Source of the DNA: Saccharomyces mikatae IFO 1815
Taxonomy: Eukaryota > Ascomycota > Saccharomycetes > Saccharomycetales > Saccharomycetaceae
Length of the DNA stretch: 64,000 nt
Assembly (NCBI RefSeq): GCF_947241705.1
Contig: NC_079257.1
Location: 62,001-126,000 of the forward strand
Direction of reading: 5' to 3'
In this document: positions 7,826-15,901 of the stretch, piece after piece
How positions within the stretch are numbered: the first letter of the stretch is position 1
Layout of the letters: each line of letters begins with the position of its first letter
Program-made: the position numbers and the translations under genes
Notes under the pieces: model-generated
The model's input: the letters and a program-made list of their open reading frames with translations, nothing else
What the model was told of the DNA's origin: nothing
Database searches by the model: none

Positions 7826-10081
7826 TTATTCTTGCATATGACACTTTTGTAATTCATCAATAATAACTTGATTACCTTTTGGATCTAAATTCATGGCAAC
7901 CGTTAGTTCTTTGATTGCGTCTTTTTTCCTCCCAACTATTCTATATGTTTGACCTAACAAATAATGGGCCGTAGCGTCATCAGGAACAAGTTTCACCAAC
8001 TCTTCAAAAGTCTGCAAAGCAACGCTATATCTTGTCATGGAATAGAGTAACTGACCCATCTTGTATTTGGATAACGAAGAAGTAGGTTGCAAATGACAAG
8101 CTAGTTCATAATATTGTAATGCCTTTTCCTTATAGCCCAATTTTTCTAAAGAACCACCACAGCAACAGATCAATACTACATTGACAGGATTAATTGATCT
8201 TGCCTTTTCAAAATATAACAAAGCCTCTTCATATTGACCTAGTTTCATAGAGCTTGTGCCCAGCCCATAATATGCGTTATAATGTTGAGGATCACAAGCT
8301 AGCGCCTTTCTATAGCATGTCTTGGCTGAATCCGAAGAATCGTTGGATGAATGCTCATGACCTTGCAAAGTATACGCATAAGCAAAATTTGGATCTAGTT
8401 GAGTGGCTTTTTCAAAAGCTTTTATAGCAGCATCATGATCTTTTTGCAAGGATAACAAATTACCTACACAGCACCAAGTTTCTGGTTTATTAGGCATTGT
8501 ATCCATAAGACCATTTGCTAAATTCGAGGATTTAACTTTATCGTGTAAATGCCATAATAGGGTCGAGAATATTTCCATATCCTTTACTCTTGCAGGTTGT
8601 AGGTCTTTCAACCTATTAAAATATTTCAAGGACATGTCATAATTTATGATTTCGAAATGCAGTTTTCCTAACTGCACCAAACACCACGGCATAGTATCTT
8701 TGATGTGAGAGGGAATTTGAGATTCAAATAGTCTAATTGCCTTGAACGAATTGTATTGTGATGATGACCTTAATATTAGAGCAAAATTATACATGATTTC
8801 AGGCAACGTAATTGAGTAATCATTAGCTGGTACTGAGTTACTAATTATCAAGGATCTCGGATTTTTTTTCGAAGCGGTTAACCTACCTGTTGAGGAATAT
8901 AGGTTTCTAGGTGTTTTGAAAGTTGTTTTATTCGTGATGTTAAAATTAATATTACTATTATTATTATTTGCTTGATGGCTCCTGTCGTTATTTAACAATT
9001 TCGACGGAGGAGTCGTTAAAAGTTTGTTTCTGTTATAAACTTTAGCCAGTGAACTTATTGTAGGTTGTTTGGAGGACGGCGATGCCAAAGGCATGGAAAT
9101 GTTAGTCGGTAATGCAGAGGATGTCTTATTGTTATTTGTAGAATTTTTGGGAGTTTGAATATTTCTATTCTGATAAGCCCTTATTGATGATGGGTTCACT
9201 TGCTGCTGCTGCTGCTGCGACCTTGAAAAATGCTGAATAGATGAAAAAGAAGATGCTGACGTAGAAGGGCTAGAATTCGACAACTGAAACGGCGTAGTGA
9301 TATTATTACTAATGTTATTGCTGCTATTTTTGTTTGTCTTTGAATATAAGCTAGGCTGTGAACGAGGTTCGAAATGCGATAGTGATGTAGACGGAAAGGA
9401 TGCTGCTGCATTATTGTGATGACTGTTGCTTTTTTGTCTTGTGATGTCGAAGAAAACTCTTTTAAGGTCCACGGTAGCTCTCATTTTACAGATCGCTTCG
9501 TAAGATTCCCATAGGTAAGGATTAATGGCTAGGGCTTCAGAATGATAAAACGCGCCCTCCTTGAAATGGTCTAGTTTCATATAAAGATTACCTAACAGAC
9601 AATTCAAAGTGGCCAAATCAGGAATATGAACTAGACTAGAATTCATCACAGCATTTATATGCGTATTGTTGCTGTTATTGCTGTTCGAAGAAAATACATT
9701 TGTTAATGATAAAAGCGTGAGGATGGCTTCGTTTACTCCCTGCGAAAGCTGTAAAGCACAACGACTGAAAATATACGCAACACCGATATGGTACTCCTTG
9801 GATTCTTTAGAAATCTGAAAGGCAGCGTGGTAATTTTTATTCAGAAACAGCGACAGTACGTACAGATAAACCGCCTCTGACCAGTAAACACTTGATTTAT
9901 CTAGAATAGAGCATTCAGCGTAGAGCAGTTCGGCCAGAAACTCTGCGGTACTATAGTTTAACTGCTGAATGGCCTGCTGGATGTAATCCTGAAGTTGTAT
10001 GATGGTGTTCAAGGCTTGATCGTCCAAGTTCGGGATTCCTCTGGAGAGGGTAAACGGTGCTAACTCAGGATTTACCGCCAT
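7826..10081 (-). CDS. CDC27: Cdc27/Apc3, TPR subunit of the anaphase-promoting complex
   Basis: The product has 751 residues (758 in S. cerevisiae). An N-terminal helical/TPR region (~1-200), a low-complexity Asn/Ser/Gln linker (~225-420) with a QQQQQQ run, and a C-terminal TPR superhelix (~430-745) are visible. Clear TPRs include WCCVGNLLSLQKDHDAAIKA and YYGLGTSSMKLGQYEEALLY. Apc3 is an essential APC/C subunit that docks the IR tails of Cdc20, Cdh1 and Apc10, so the complex can ubiquitinate securin and cyclins. The ATG at 10081 has a perfect inverted pair of SCB-like motifs just upstream. The length difference from S. cerevisiae probably lies in the low-complexity linker. Confidence 0.97.
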   Translation of the reverse strand: MAVNPELAPFTLSRGIPNLDDQALNTIIQLQDYIQQAIQQLNYSTAEFLAELLYAECSILDKSSVYWSEAVYLYVLSLFLNKNYHAAFQISKESKEYHIGVAYIFSRCALQLSQGVNEAILTLLSLTNVFSSNSNNSNNTHINAVMNSSLVHIPDLATLNCLLGNLYMKLDHFKEGAFYHSEALAINPYLWESYEAICKMRATVDLKRVFFDITRQKSNSHHNNAAASFPSTSLSHFEPRSQPSLYSKTNKNSSNNISNNITTPFQLSNSSPSTSASSFSSIQHFSRSQQQQQQVNPSSIRAYQNRNIQTPKNSTNNNKTSSALPTNISMPLASPSSKQPTISSLAKVYNRNKLLTTPPSKLLNNDRSHQANNNNSNINFNITNKTTFKTPRNLYSSTGRLTASKKNPRSLIISNSVPANDYSITLPEIMYNFALILRSSSQYNSFKAIRLFESQIPSHIKDTMPWCLVQLGKLHFEIINYDMSLKYFNRLKDLQPARVKDMEIFSTLLWHLHDKVKSSNLANGLMDTMPNKPETWCCVGNLLSLQKDHDAAIKAFEKATQLDPNFAYAYTLQGHEHSSNDSSDSAKTCYRKALACDPQHYNAYYGLGTSSMKLGQYEEALLYFEKARSINPVNVVLICCCGGSLEKLGYKEKALQYYELACHLQPTSSLSKYKMGQLLYSMTRYSVALQTFEELVKLVPDDATAHYLLGQTYRIVGRKKDAIKELTVAMNLDPKGNQVIIDELQKCHMQE

Positions 10082-10104
10082 GCCTATTTTTACTATGTGT
10101 CCTG

Positions 10105-10119
10105 CACGAAAGTTTCGTG
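10105..10119. promoter_or_regulatory. Inverted pair of SCB-like CACGAAA motifs
   Basis: CACGAAA-G-TTTCGTG is a perfect 7+1+7 palindrome. Each arm is the consensus Swi4/Swi6 cell-cycle box. It lies only 24-38 bp before the CDC27 ATG, so it may fall in the mRNA leader, where it could instead form a short hairpin. Confidence 0.45.
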
Positions 10120-10286
10120 TCCCTTTATGATTAAATATACAGTCACCAAAAACAGAGTCTGAAAACTTTCACAGCTAGGTACGGTTTGTGATAAACTTTT
10201 CTGTGGCACCTTTGCTTACATTTTGATCCTTTTGGTTAACTTTTAGCCTTCATCCTTTTGATGTTCCCAAAAAAAAAAACTGAGCG

Positions 10287-10293
10287 CGGGTAA
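10287..10293 (-). promoter_or_regulatory. Reb1 site upstream of CDC27
   Basis: CGGGTAA on the plus strand is TTACCCG on the complement, 206 bp upstream of the CDC27 start. This is a normal position for a Reb1 site that positions the promoter nucleosome-free region. Confidence 0.55.
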
Positions 10294-10380
10294 TAACGAC
10301 ACTAGTAAATAATTGTATTACTATTTAAATAGCATAGAAATAGTCTAAAACAAGTAATAATGTGGTGGGTAGAGGTTCGT

Positions 10381-11739
10381 TTAGTTGAGCTTCTTTTCCA
10401 TCAAACTAGTGGTACAGATATGATTCTCAATGGGTATGTTCGAGCCAGAGAGTTGCGTCAAGGCCAGCAGTAACAATAGGCCGGAGTTCAATGTCAACAG
10501 TAGCGTGCTGGCATTGATGTTAGGCGGATACGAATTCCAGCACCACTCGTGTAGGGCGTACCAGATCGGACCAACTAAGCAGGGCATTCTAGACCAGAAG
10601 ATCAGTATTGGTAGGGTCCAGTGGTACCAGGATAGAAACTGATAGTGGAGCGATCTAGAGAAAAGCACTCCTATGAAGTTAGACATGATGAGAATACATG
10701 GAATAGTCTTGGCGGAATTAGTGGTTGCAACGGCATTTGTTCTCAGCGGATGGCGTAGGGAAGACCACAAGTCTCGAAGGATAAATGGGTACATAGAGAA
10801 AAATAGCGTAATAAGGGCGACCAAATGGCTGATCAGGAGGGCCGAATGGAACCTCTGATCATTGAACGCCTCTTCCTCCATTATTTGCCAATTGATACTC
10901 CACTTGAACATAAACTTTCTGCCGAAATCGAAGGCGCAATGTAGGTATTGCTGCGGGAAACTGCGCAGGAATGGCACCGCAACTGCGATTTGCCATGCGA
11001 TCATCATAACCAGGTCCAACACAGTCAGGGCTAGGCTTGTATCATTGAGGATGAACAGCGTGATCATCATTGCGGGAAAATACAACAGTGCATTCATCTT
11101 GATGCTTACGGCGATGCTGTATGTTGCGGAGATCAGAAGTGCCAGAAACTTCCTTAATTTGGGACGTTGGAGGCACTTGCTTGCCAAGATAGCTCCCAAA
11201 ACCGTAATGACCACGAACAGAGTAGTGAAGCAGTCATTGAACAACCGTAGCACGTAAATAGAGTGTAATCTCTTGGAGAGACATGCCAGCACCACGCACC
11301 ACGGTGGTAAATGCAGGAGGTAGTAACACGCCATCTGCAACACTAGTGTCAAGAGATATAAGAATCTGAAAAGTGCCTGCCCGCGCTCAACGTGGTCCAT
11401 TCCCGTTGTTAGCCAGTACATGAGCTTGTAGACCAAGACGTGGCCCGCTGGATACACCAACGGACCCGTGCCACCGCTTACCTGAGAGTAATCTAGCACG
11501 CCATCGAGCTGGATCATCTCAATTTGTTCCATGTACGCCTTGTAATCGATATCTGTGTAAGCCACGTTCTTGACGATGATCTTGCACAGCATACTTTCGA
11601 ACAAGACAAGCAAGGGCATGATAACAAGGTTGGCTTTGCGATTAAAAATCACGTAGCGAATGCCGTCCTTAAAATCCTGCCACAGATCGAGCGGAGGTCT
11701 GACAAATTGCTCCCTTTGTGGAGACTCTTCACCTTCCAT
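10381..11739 (-). CDS. ALG3: Alg3, Dol-P-Man alpha-1,3-mannosyltransferase of the ER
   Basis: I place the start at 11739 (MEGEESPQ), which gives 452 residues and matches the S. cerevisiae N-terminus (MEGEQSPQ, 458 residues). An in-frame ATG at 11796 would add 19 residues ([13 protein letters not shown]...). The protein is a multi-pass ER membrane enzyme with about ten hydrophobic segments. The conserved luminal loop [17 protein letters not shown] with [17 protein letters not shown] is the ALG3 family signature. It adds the first Dol-P-Man-dependent mannose to Man5GlcNAc2-PP-dolichol in N-glycan precursor synthesis. The C-terminus has the MEKKLN ending also present in S. cerevisiae. Confidence 0.96.
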   Translation of the reverse strand: MEGEESPQREQFVRPPLDLWQDFKDGIRYVIFNRKANLVIMPLLVLFESMLCKIIVKNVAYTDIDYKAYMEQIEMIQLDGVLDYSQVSGGTGPLVYPAGHVLVYKLMYWLTTGMDHVERGQALFRFLYLLTLVLQMACYYLLHLPPWCVVLACLSKRLHSIYVLRLFNDCFTTLFVVITVLGAILASKCLQRPKLRKFLALLISATYSIAVSIKMNALLYFPAMMITLFILNDTSLALTVLDLVMMIAWQIAVAVPFLRSFPQQYLHCAFDFGRKFMFKWSINWQIMEEEAFNDQRFHSALLISHLVALITLFFSMYPFILRDLWSSLRHPLRTNAVATTNSAKTIPCILIMSNFIGVLFSRSLHYQFLSWYHWTLPILIFWSRMPCLVGPIWYALHEWCWNSYPPNINASTLLLTLNSGLLLLLALTQLSGSNIPIENHICTTSLMEKKLN

Positions 11740-12034
11740 AGTACTGATATCCTTCTCTTTCTCTGTCTCTCTTATACTTCTATGAGCTTCTTTCATCTCC
11801 AATCAGCAATACTGTGTTGTTCTTTACCTCAATATCGAGATTTCGCCAGCTTGCTCACAGCACCCAGCAACCGCGCACACAGTAAGAGGATACACGCATT
11901 TTGCCTACAAATGGCATATAAATGAGTAAAAAAGGTTACAATAGGCTTGGCAAGTTCTAATTCTACATTTCAAAACCATTAAAATAGTTACAGGAGGCTT
12001 CTGCAATATGCAATCTTGTGTTTTTTCTTTCTTG

Positions 12035-12042
12035 CTCATCGC
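12035..12042 (-). promoter_or_regulatory. PAC motif (GCGATGAG)
   Basis: CTCATCGC on the plus strand is GCGATGAG on the complement, the core bound by the Tod6/Dot6 repressors in ribosome-biogenesis promoters. It lies 296 bp upstream of ALG3 and about 445 bp upstream of YBL081W. Confidence 0.5.
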
Positions 12043-12110
12043 TTCCCAGGGTCCACGTAATTTTTTCAATTTTCTTGCGTCTCGAAGATTCAGGCCTCGA
12101 GAAACTTGCC

Positions 12111-12122
12111 AAAAATTTTTCA
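12111..12122 (-). promoter_or_regulatory. RRPE motif (TGAAAAATTTTT)
   Basis: The complement reads TGAAAAATTTTT, a full match to the rRNA-processing element bound by Stb3. It lies 69 bp from the PAC motif, the close pairing seen in ribosome-biogenesis promoters. Confidence 0.5.
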
Positions 12123-12486
12123 CTTTGATACTAGCAGTTCTATGTGCTACATAATTTGCAGGCATGAAGAAGAAGAAGAAGACAAGCAGTTCAAGACTAC
12201 AGATACTATCCAATAGTACAAAACAAAGGCAGCATACAAGAAAGAAACCTCGCTAGCCTCTTCTTTTTTTTTTCCATTCGCTTTTCGTGTTCTTTTTCTT
12301 TGCATCGTGACATCTACATCTAGAACAAGACGTACCTTGCATCCTTCGCTTAATATTTGATACGGCTTTTTGGTTTTTATTATTATCATTGTTATTATTT
12401 GTTACTATTATTATTTATCACTGGGGGTTTCGGTTTTTTTTGTAATTCTTTTCATTTTTGCTCTATTTTAGTAAGACATCGTATCT

Positions 12487-13593
12487 ATGCCAGGCCAAAT
12501 AATCAGCATTCCGTTTTTGTCGCAGAACGAGGACATGGATAAATACCTGTTAGAGTATCGCAGTCTGAAGCTGATCAATCAGCCCAGTAACTCCTTCCAG
12601 TCCCGCAATAATATTTCTCATCAGTCCAACTACTACCCGCACTTCAGTCATATGAAATTCAATAGTACTAGTAGTTACTATTACAACAACAGTAGTGGCA
12701 ACTCTAGTACCCAGTCAGGTCTACAGTCTATGAACAGACCTATTCAATCGTCTTCATGCGGGGCTTACAACCACACCAGACCCAATGACATGCCATATAT
12801 AAACACACAAAAGAAACACCACAGATTCAACACCAACAATAACTTGAATCAACAGAAATATAAACAATACTCCCAGTACTCTTCCAATCCAGCGATTACT
12901 GCGCATCTGAAGCAGACCTATCCCCAACTGTACTACAATAGCAACGTTAATGTTCACAACAACAACAGCAACAACAGCAACAACAGCAACAACAGCAACA
13001 ACAGCAACAACAGCAACAACAGCAACAGCACCCTTTACAGTCAAACACAATTTTCCACAAGATACTTCAACTCAAACTCGTCACCGTCGTTGGTACCTTC
13101 TACCTCGAACTCTTCCTCTCCATACAACCAAAGCAGCTTTGAATGCATCTTACCATCAACTTCGGCGGCTTCCACAAACCTATCATCGTCATCGTCGTCT
13201 AACTCTATGCACACCAACCCGACTACTTCAACATCCACCTCTGCTGACTTGATCAATGACTTGCCCAGTGGCCCCAATTCTAGTTCGCTCATCTTGGATT
13301 TACAATCGGCGCCAAGTGTTCCTTTCCTACCAGCTAGTCAAACCCTGCTCATGTCTTCTGCCACACATGGTTCCATTGGCACTAACGTACACCCTTCGCA
13401 ACCCTCGCCATCCCCATCGCTAAGGGACGATTTCGCGACAGTGCCAGTGAACATGTCATCATCTGCGTCGCTTTTGATGAATGATTCTTCGCTAGGATGG
13501 GGATCTAACCACATGAATGTATCATCTTTTTCTCAACCGGCATCATCAAGACCCTTTGGCATTTGGAATAATAATATGAGTGTCTGGAGTTGA
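12487..13593 (+). CDS. Asn/Ser-rich protein YBL081W, function unknown
   Basis: The product has 368 residues, the same length as I recall for the S. cerevisiae protein. A short ordered-looking N-terminus (MPGQIISIPFLSQNEDMDKY) is followed by low-complexity sequence dominated by Asn, Ser and Tyr. An (NNS) repeat at about residues 157-180 is encoded by a nonanucleotide-like AACAACAGC array. The C-terminus, ending FGIWNNNMSVWS, looks more constrained. No domain is recognisable, and no function is assigned in yeast as far as I know. The composition resembles prion-like or RNA-associated yeast proteins, which is weak inference only. Confidence 0.85.
   Translation: MPGQIISIPFLSQNEDMDKYLLEYRSLKLINQPSNSFQSRNNISHQSNYYPHFSHMKFNSTSSYYYNNSSGNSSTQSGLQSMNRPIQSSSCGAYNHTRPNDMPYINTQKKHHRFNTNNNLNQQKYKQYSQYSSNPAITAHLKQTYPQLYYNSNVNVHNNNSNNSNNSNNSNNSNNSNNSNSTLYSQTQFSTRYFNSNSSPSLVPSTSNSSSPYNQSSFECILPSTSAASTNLSSSSSSNSMHTNPTTSTSTSADLINDLPSGPNSSSLILDLQSAPSVPFLPASQTLLMSSATHGSIGTNVHPSQPSPSPSLRDDFATVPVNMSSSASLLMNDSSLGWGSNHMNVSSFSQPASSRPFGIWNNNMSVWS
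12956..13027 (+). repeat. Coding (AACAACAGC)n minisatellite in YBL081W
   Basis: About eight in-frame 9-bp units encode Asn-Asn-Ser. They keep frame, so unit number can change without breaking the gene. Confidence 0.9.
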
Positions 13594-13637
13594 GCTATGT
13601 ATCTTTTATGTATATTATTATCATTGTCATTAGTATT

Positions 13638-13679
<42 letters not shown>

Positions 13680-13715
13680 TATGCACGGCTCCTATTTACA
13701 CGCGGCGTTTATATT
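13594..13715. other. Convergent YBL081W / PET112 3' region with TTA repeat
   Basis: A TTA run of about 38 bp (13642-13679) fills much of this 122 bp spacer. It is the second TTA tract in a convergent spacer in the first 14 kb. Confidence 0.85.
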
Positions 13716-15341
13716 TTACCATTGAATATTTAAGATCTCTTTGAATTTTTTCTCGAACTCACTTGCCTTTATACGTCCCTGACTTTGTCTCATACCTTGT
13801 CCGATTAAGAATTTTAAAGAAGTTTTCTTTTTACCAGAGACCAGGTTCTGTTTAAACGTGTCATCTGTATGCTGTGCAATGATATCATTACAAAATTCTG
13901 TCAATTCCTGAGAATTCACTTTATTAATCGCATGCAATCCAAATTTTTTGATCAATTTTGAAAAATTCGGAACAGACAAATCTTGGCAATTGCTCTTCTT
14001 AAAATTTTCCAATATGTGAAACAGCAACAGTTTGCCACTAGTGGGAGATATTGTTTCCACATGTAATAGTCTCAGAAACTGGGCGAAAACTGCTGGAGGT
14101 AAAATTTCTTGTGCATTGGTCAAAGGAATCTGTAGCTTATTCAAATCACCCAAAAATTCATGAATAATCCAACTTGTAGGTAATTTTGCACTACCGTCTT
14201 TGTCAACGAGTCTAGAAAATTCACAGAAGGTGTCCAGGTAATACGTTCTCAATGCCTCATGATTATACATGTCATTTTGGTTACTGTTATACGTTAAAAT
14301 CTTTGCATCCTTCAAAGACAAGTGGTACGGTTTGTTCATAAGCATTCTCATTATATCGTCGGGTAGTTGAGGTATTAATCTTTTCACTCCACTGATAACG
14401 TCTGGTGCAAGGTTTATATATGGCAATTCCGGATCTGGCATGTATCTGTAATCAATTGTAGTCTCTTTACTTCTCAACTTCACCGTAGATGAACCTGTCC
14501 AACCTCTTGTCTCAGGCTCCATCAGTGAACTGGTTTCACCTCCAGTAATTAACTCAACTTGTCGTTGATATTCGTACTTGATGGCATCAATGATGGAGCT
14601 AGTGTTGGGCAGATTTTTCAATTCTACTCGAGCAAACTCATTGATTGACAGGTTAACATCTACTCGCATGGCTCCTGTTTCCAAGTCTCCAGAGGAAATG
14701 TGCAAATGGCGGACCAAATTCTGGTATTTCTTGATAAATGCCTTAACTTGCTTAATGTCACTGAAATCTGGTTTGGTTACCAACTCGATAAGCGGAACGT
14801 TCGATCTGTTCAAATCAACCAAAGTGATAACATCTTTCTCTGTATCTGTGTAGTGTGACTTCCCCGTGTCTTGCTCAATCTGCAATTGTAAAATACCAAT
14901 GTCCTTCGACAATTCGTCAATACCATCCAGTTCCTTGGACAAGTTTATTTTCCCGCCTTGAGCAAACGGTCTGTAATGCTGTGTCACCTGATATCCTTGA
15001 GGTTGGTCCCCATAAAAATAATGCTTCCGATCAAACTGGGACACGCTATTTACCTGAGACTCCAATGCCAAAGATAGCTTCATGGCAAACAAAATTGCTT
15101 CCATATTTAAAACCGGCTGCGTTCCTGGCAGAGCTATGTCATAAAAACTGGTGTGTTGGTTTGGTGCATCTACTAGAGATGTTGTGCTGTTCGTGGACTG
15201 TGAAAAAAGCTTGTTTCTGGTGCTCAATTGCGTATGAATCTCCAGGCCGCACTTCAATGCATATTCCGGCCTAAAGGGTGTGCTTTTGTTACGTGTAACT
15301 TTGGTCCTAGCCAAAGAGTAACATCGTGCAAACCGCAACAT
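13716..15341 (-). CDS. PET112: Pet112, mitochondrial Glu-tRNA(Gln) amidotransferase subunit B
   Basis: The product has 541 residues, the length known in S. cerevisiae. A basic, acid-free N-terminus (MLRFARCYSLARTKVTRNKS) is a mitochondrial targeting sequence. The GatB core starts at ~28 (LKCGLEIHTQLSTRNKLFS) and carries the family signature DYRYMPDPELPYI near 297. The C-terminal ~390-541 is the GatB/YqeY tRNA-binding domain (KFLIGQGMRQSQGRIK). With Her2 (GatA) and Gtf1 (GatF) it converts Glu-tRNA(Gln) to Gln-tRNA(Gln) for mitochondrial translation. It shares a divergent promoter with NUP170. Confidence 0.97.
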   Translation of the reverse strand: MLRFARCYSLARTKVTRNKSTPFRPEYALKCGLEIHTQLSTRNKLFSQSTNSTTSLVDAPNQHTSFYDIALPGTQPVLNMEAILFAMKLSLALESQVNSVSQFDRKHYFYGDQPQGYQVTQHYRPFAQGGKINLSKELDGIDELSKDIGILQLQIEQDTGKSHYTDTEKDVITLVDLNRSNVPLIELVTKPDFSDIKQVKAFIKKYQNLVRHLHISSGDLETGAMRVDVNLSINEFARVELKNLPNTSSIIDAIKYEYQRQVELITGGETSSLMEPETRGWTGSSTVKLRSKETTIDYRYMPDPELPYINLAPDVISGVKRLIPQLPDDIMRMLMNKPYHLSLKDAKILTYNSNQNDMYNHEALRTYYLDTFCEFSRLVDKDGSAKLPTSWIIHEFLGDLNKLQIPLTNAQEILPPAVFAQFLRLLHVETISPTSGKLLLFHILENFKKSNCQDLSVPNFSKLIKKFGLHAINKVNSQELTEFCNDIIAQHTDDTFKQNLVSGKKKTSLKFLIGQGMRQSQGRIKASEFEKKFKEILNIQW

Positions 15342-15901
15342 ATCCAGTTTCTAACTTCGAGACTTTGAAGCAGCGACACTGATTATATCGTCTTATATCT
15401 AGACATAATTTCCAAGTATTTCATTCTTATTACTATTATAGCTACTACTACCATATGAAAAAAGGGAATACCATGACCTAACTAGCTTAGGGTTAAAACG
15501 AATAAAGGTAAGGGTATCATCTGAAAAAGGAGTCACACCTAAAATATGAGAGTAAACTGTATTAGGGCGTAAATAACTAATTAGTACCTTTTATTGATAA
15601 ATAATAGTCTGAAATCGACCCTCAAGTTGGGATATTATCCTATGTATTTGACAGTGTTTGCAATGGGTCATAATTATTGCTATTTATTTTGTGACGCCCT
15701 TTTTACAGTTTTTATATCGCTCCCTACGAGAGCTTGTTACTGAATTTGTAGAAAAATAATTTTTCGAGATGGGACAATAATAAAGTAGAATTCTAAACAT
15801 ACTAAAGCGAAACTCTTCCGCAGGCTTACTGGTTACCAGAATCTAACTAGCGGGCAGCAAAGAACTAGAGTGCGTTCATTACTTCTTTTTCTACGCGGTT
15901 C
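15342..15901. promoter_or_regulatory. Divergent PET112 / NUP170 promoter with Abf1 site
   Basis: ATCGCTCCCTACG at 15716-15728 fits the Abf1 consensus RTCRYN5ACG. It lies 174 bp before NUP170 and 375 bp from PET112. The rest is AT-rich with no RNA gene or repeat. Confidence 0.6.

Larger units (their letters stand above)
10082..10380. promoter_or_regulatory. CDC27 promoter / ALG3 3' region
   Basis: A ~300 bp tandem intergenic region contains a Reb1 motif on the complement (10287-10293) and the SCB-like palindrome (10105-10119). An A10 run lies at 10270-10279. I see no RNA gene. Confidence 0.6.
11740..12486. promoter_or_regulatory. Divergent ALG3 / YBL081W region with PAC and RRPE motifs
   Basis: This 747 bp region contains a PAC motif, an RRPE motif, a (GAA) tract on the plus strand at ~12165-12181, a T9 run at ~12265-12273 and TTA-rich sequence at 12375-12420. 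Several short open frames (for example 11905-12213 complement) lack coding character. No RNA gene is recognised. Confidence 0.55.

Noticed and set aside
10862-11257. 131-codon ORF on the strand opposite ALG3
   Set aside because: It lies wholly inside ALG3, whose frame is conserved; an antisense shadow like the dubious ORFs known in this region of S. cerevisiae.
11905-12213. 102-codon complement ORF between ALG3 and YBL081W
   Set aside because: It spans the PAC and RRPE motifs and begins with a poly-Phe run from a GAA tract; it looks like promoter DNA.
12950-13292. Poly-Thr and poly-Val/Ala ORFs over YBL081W
   Set aside because: They are other-frame readings of the AACAACAGC repeat.
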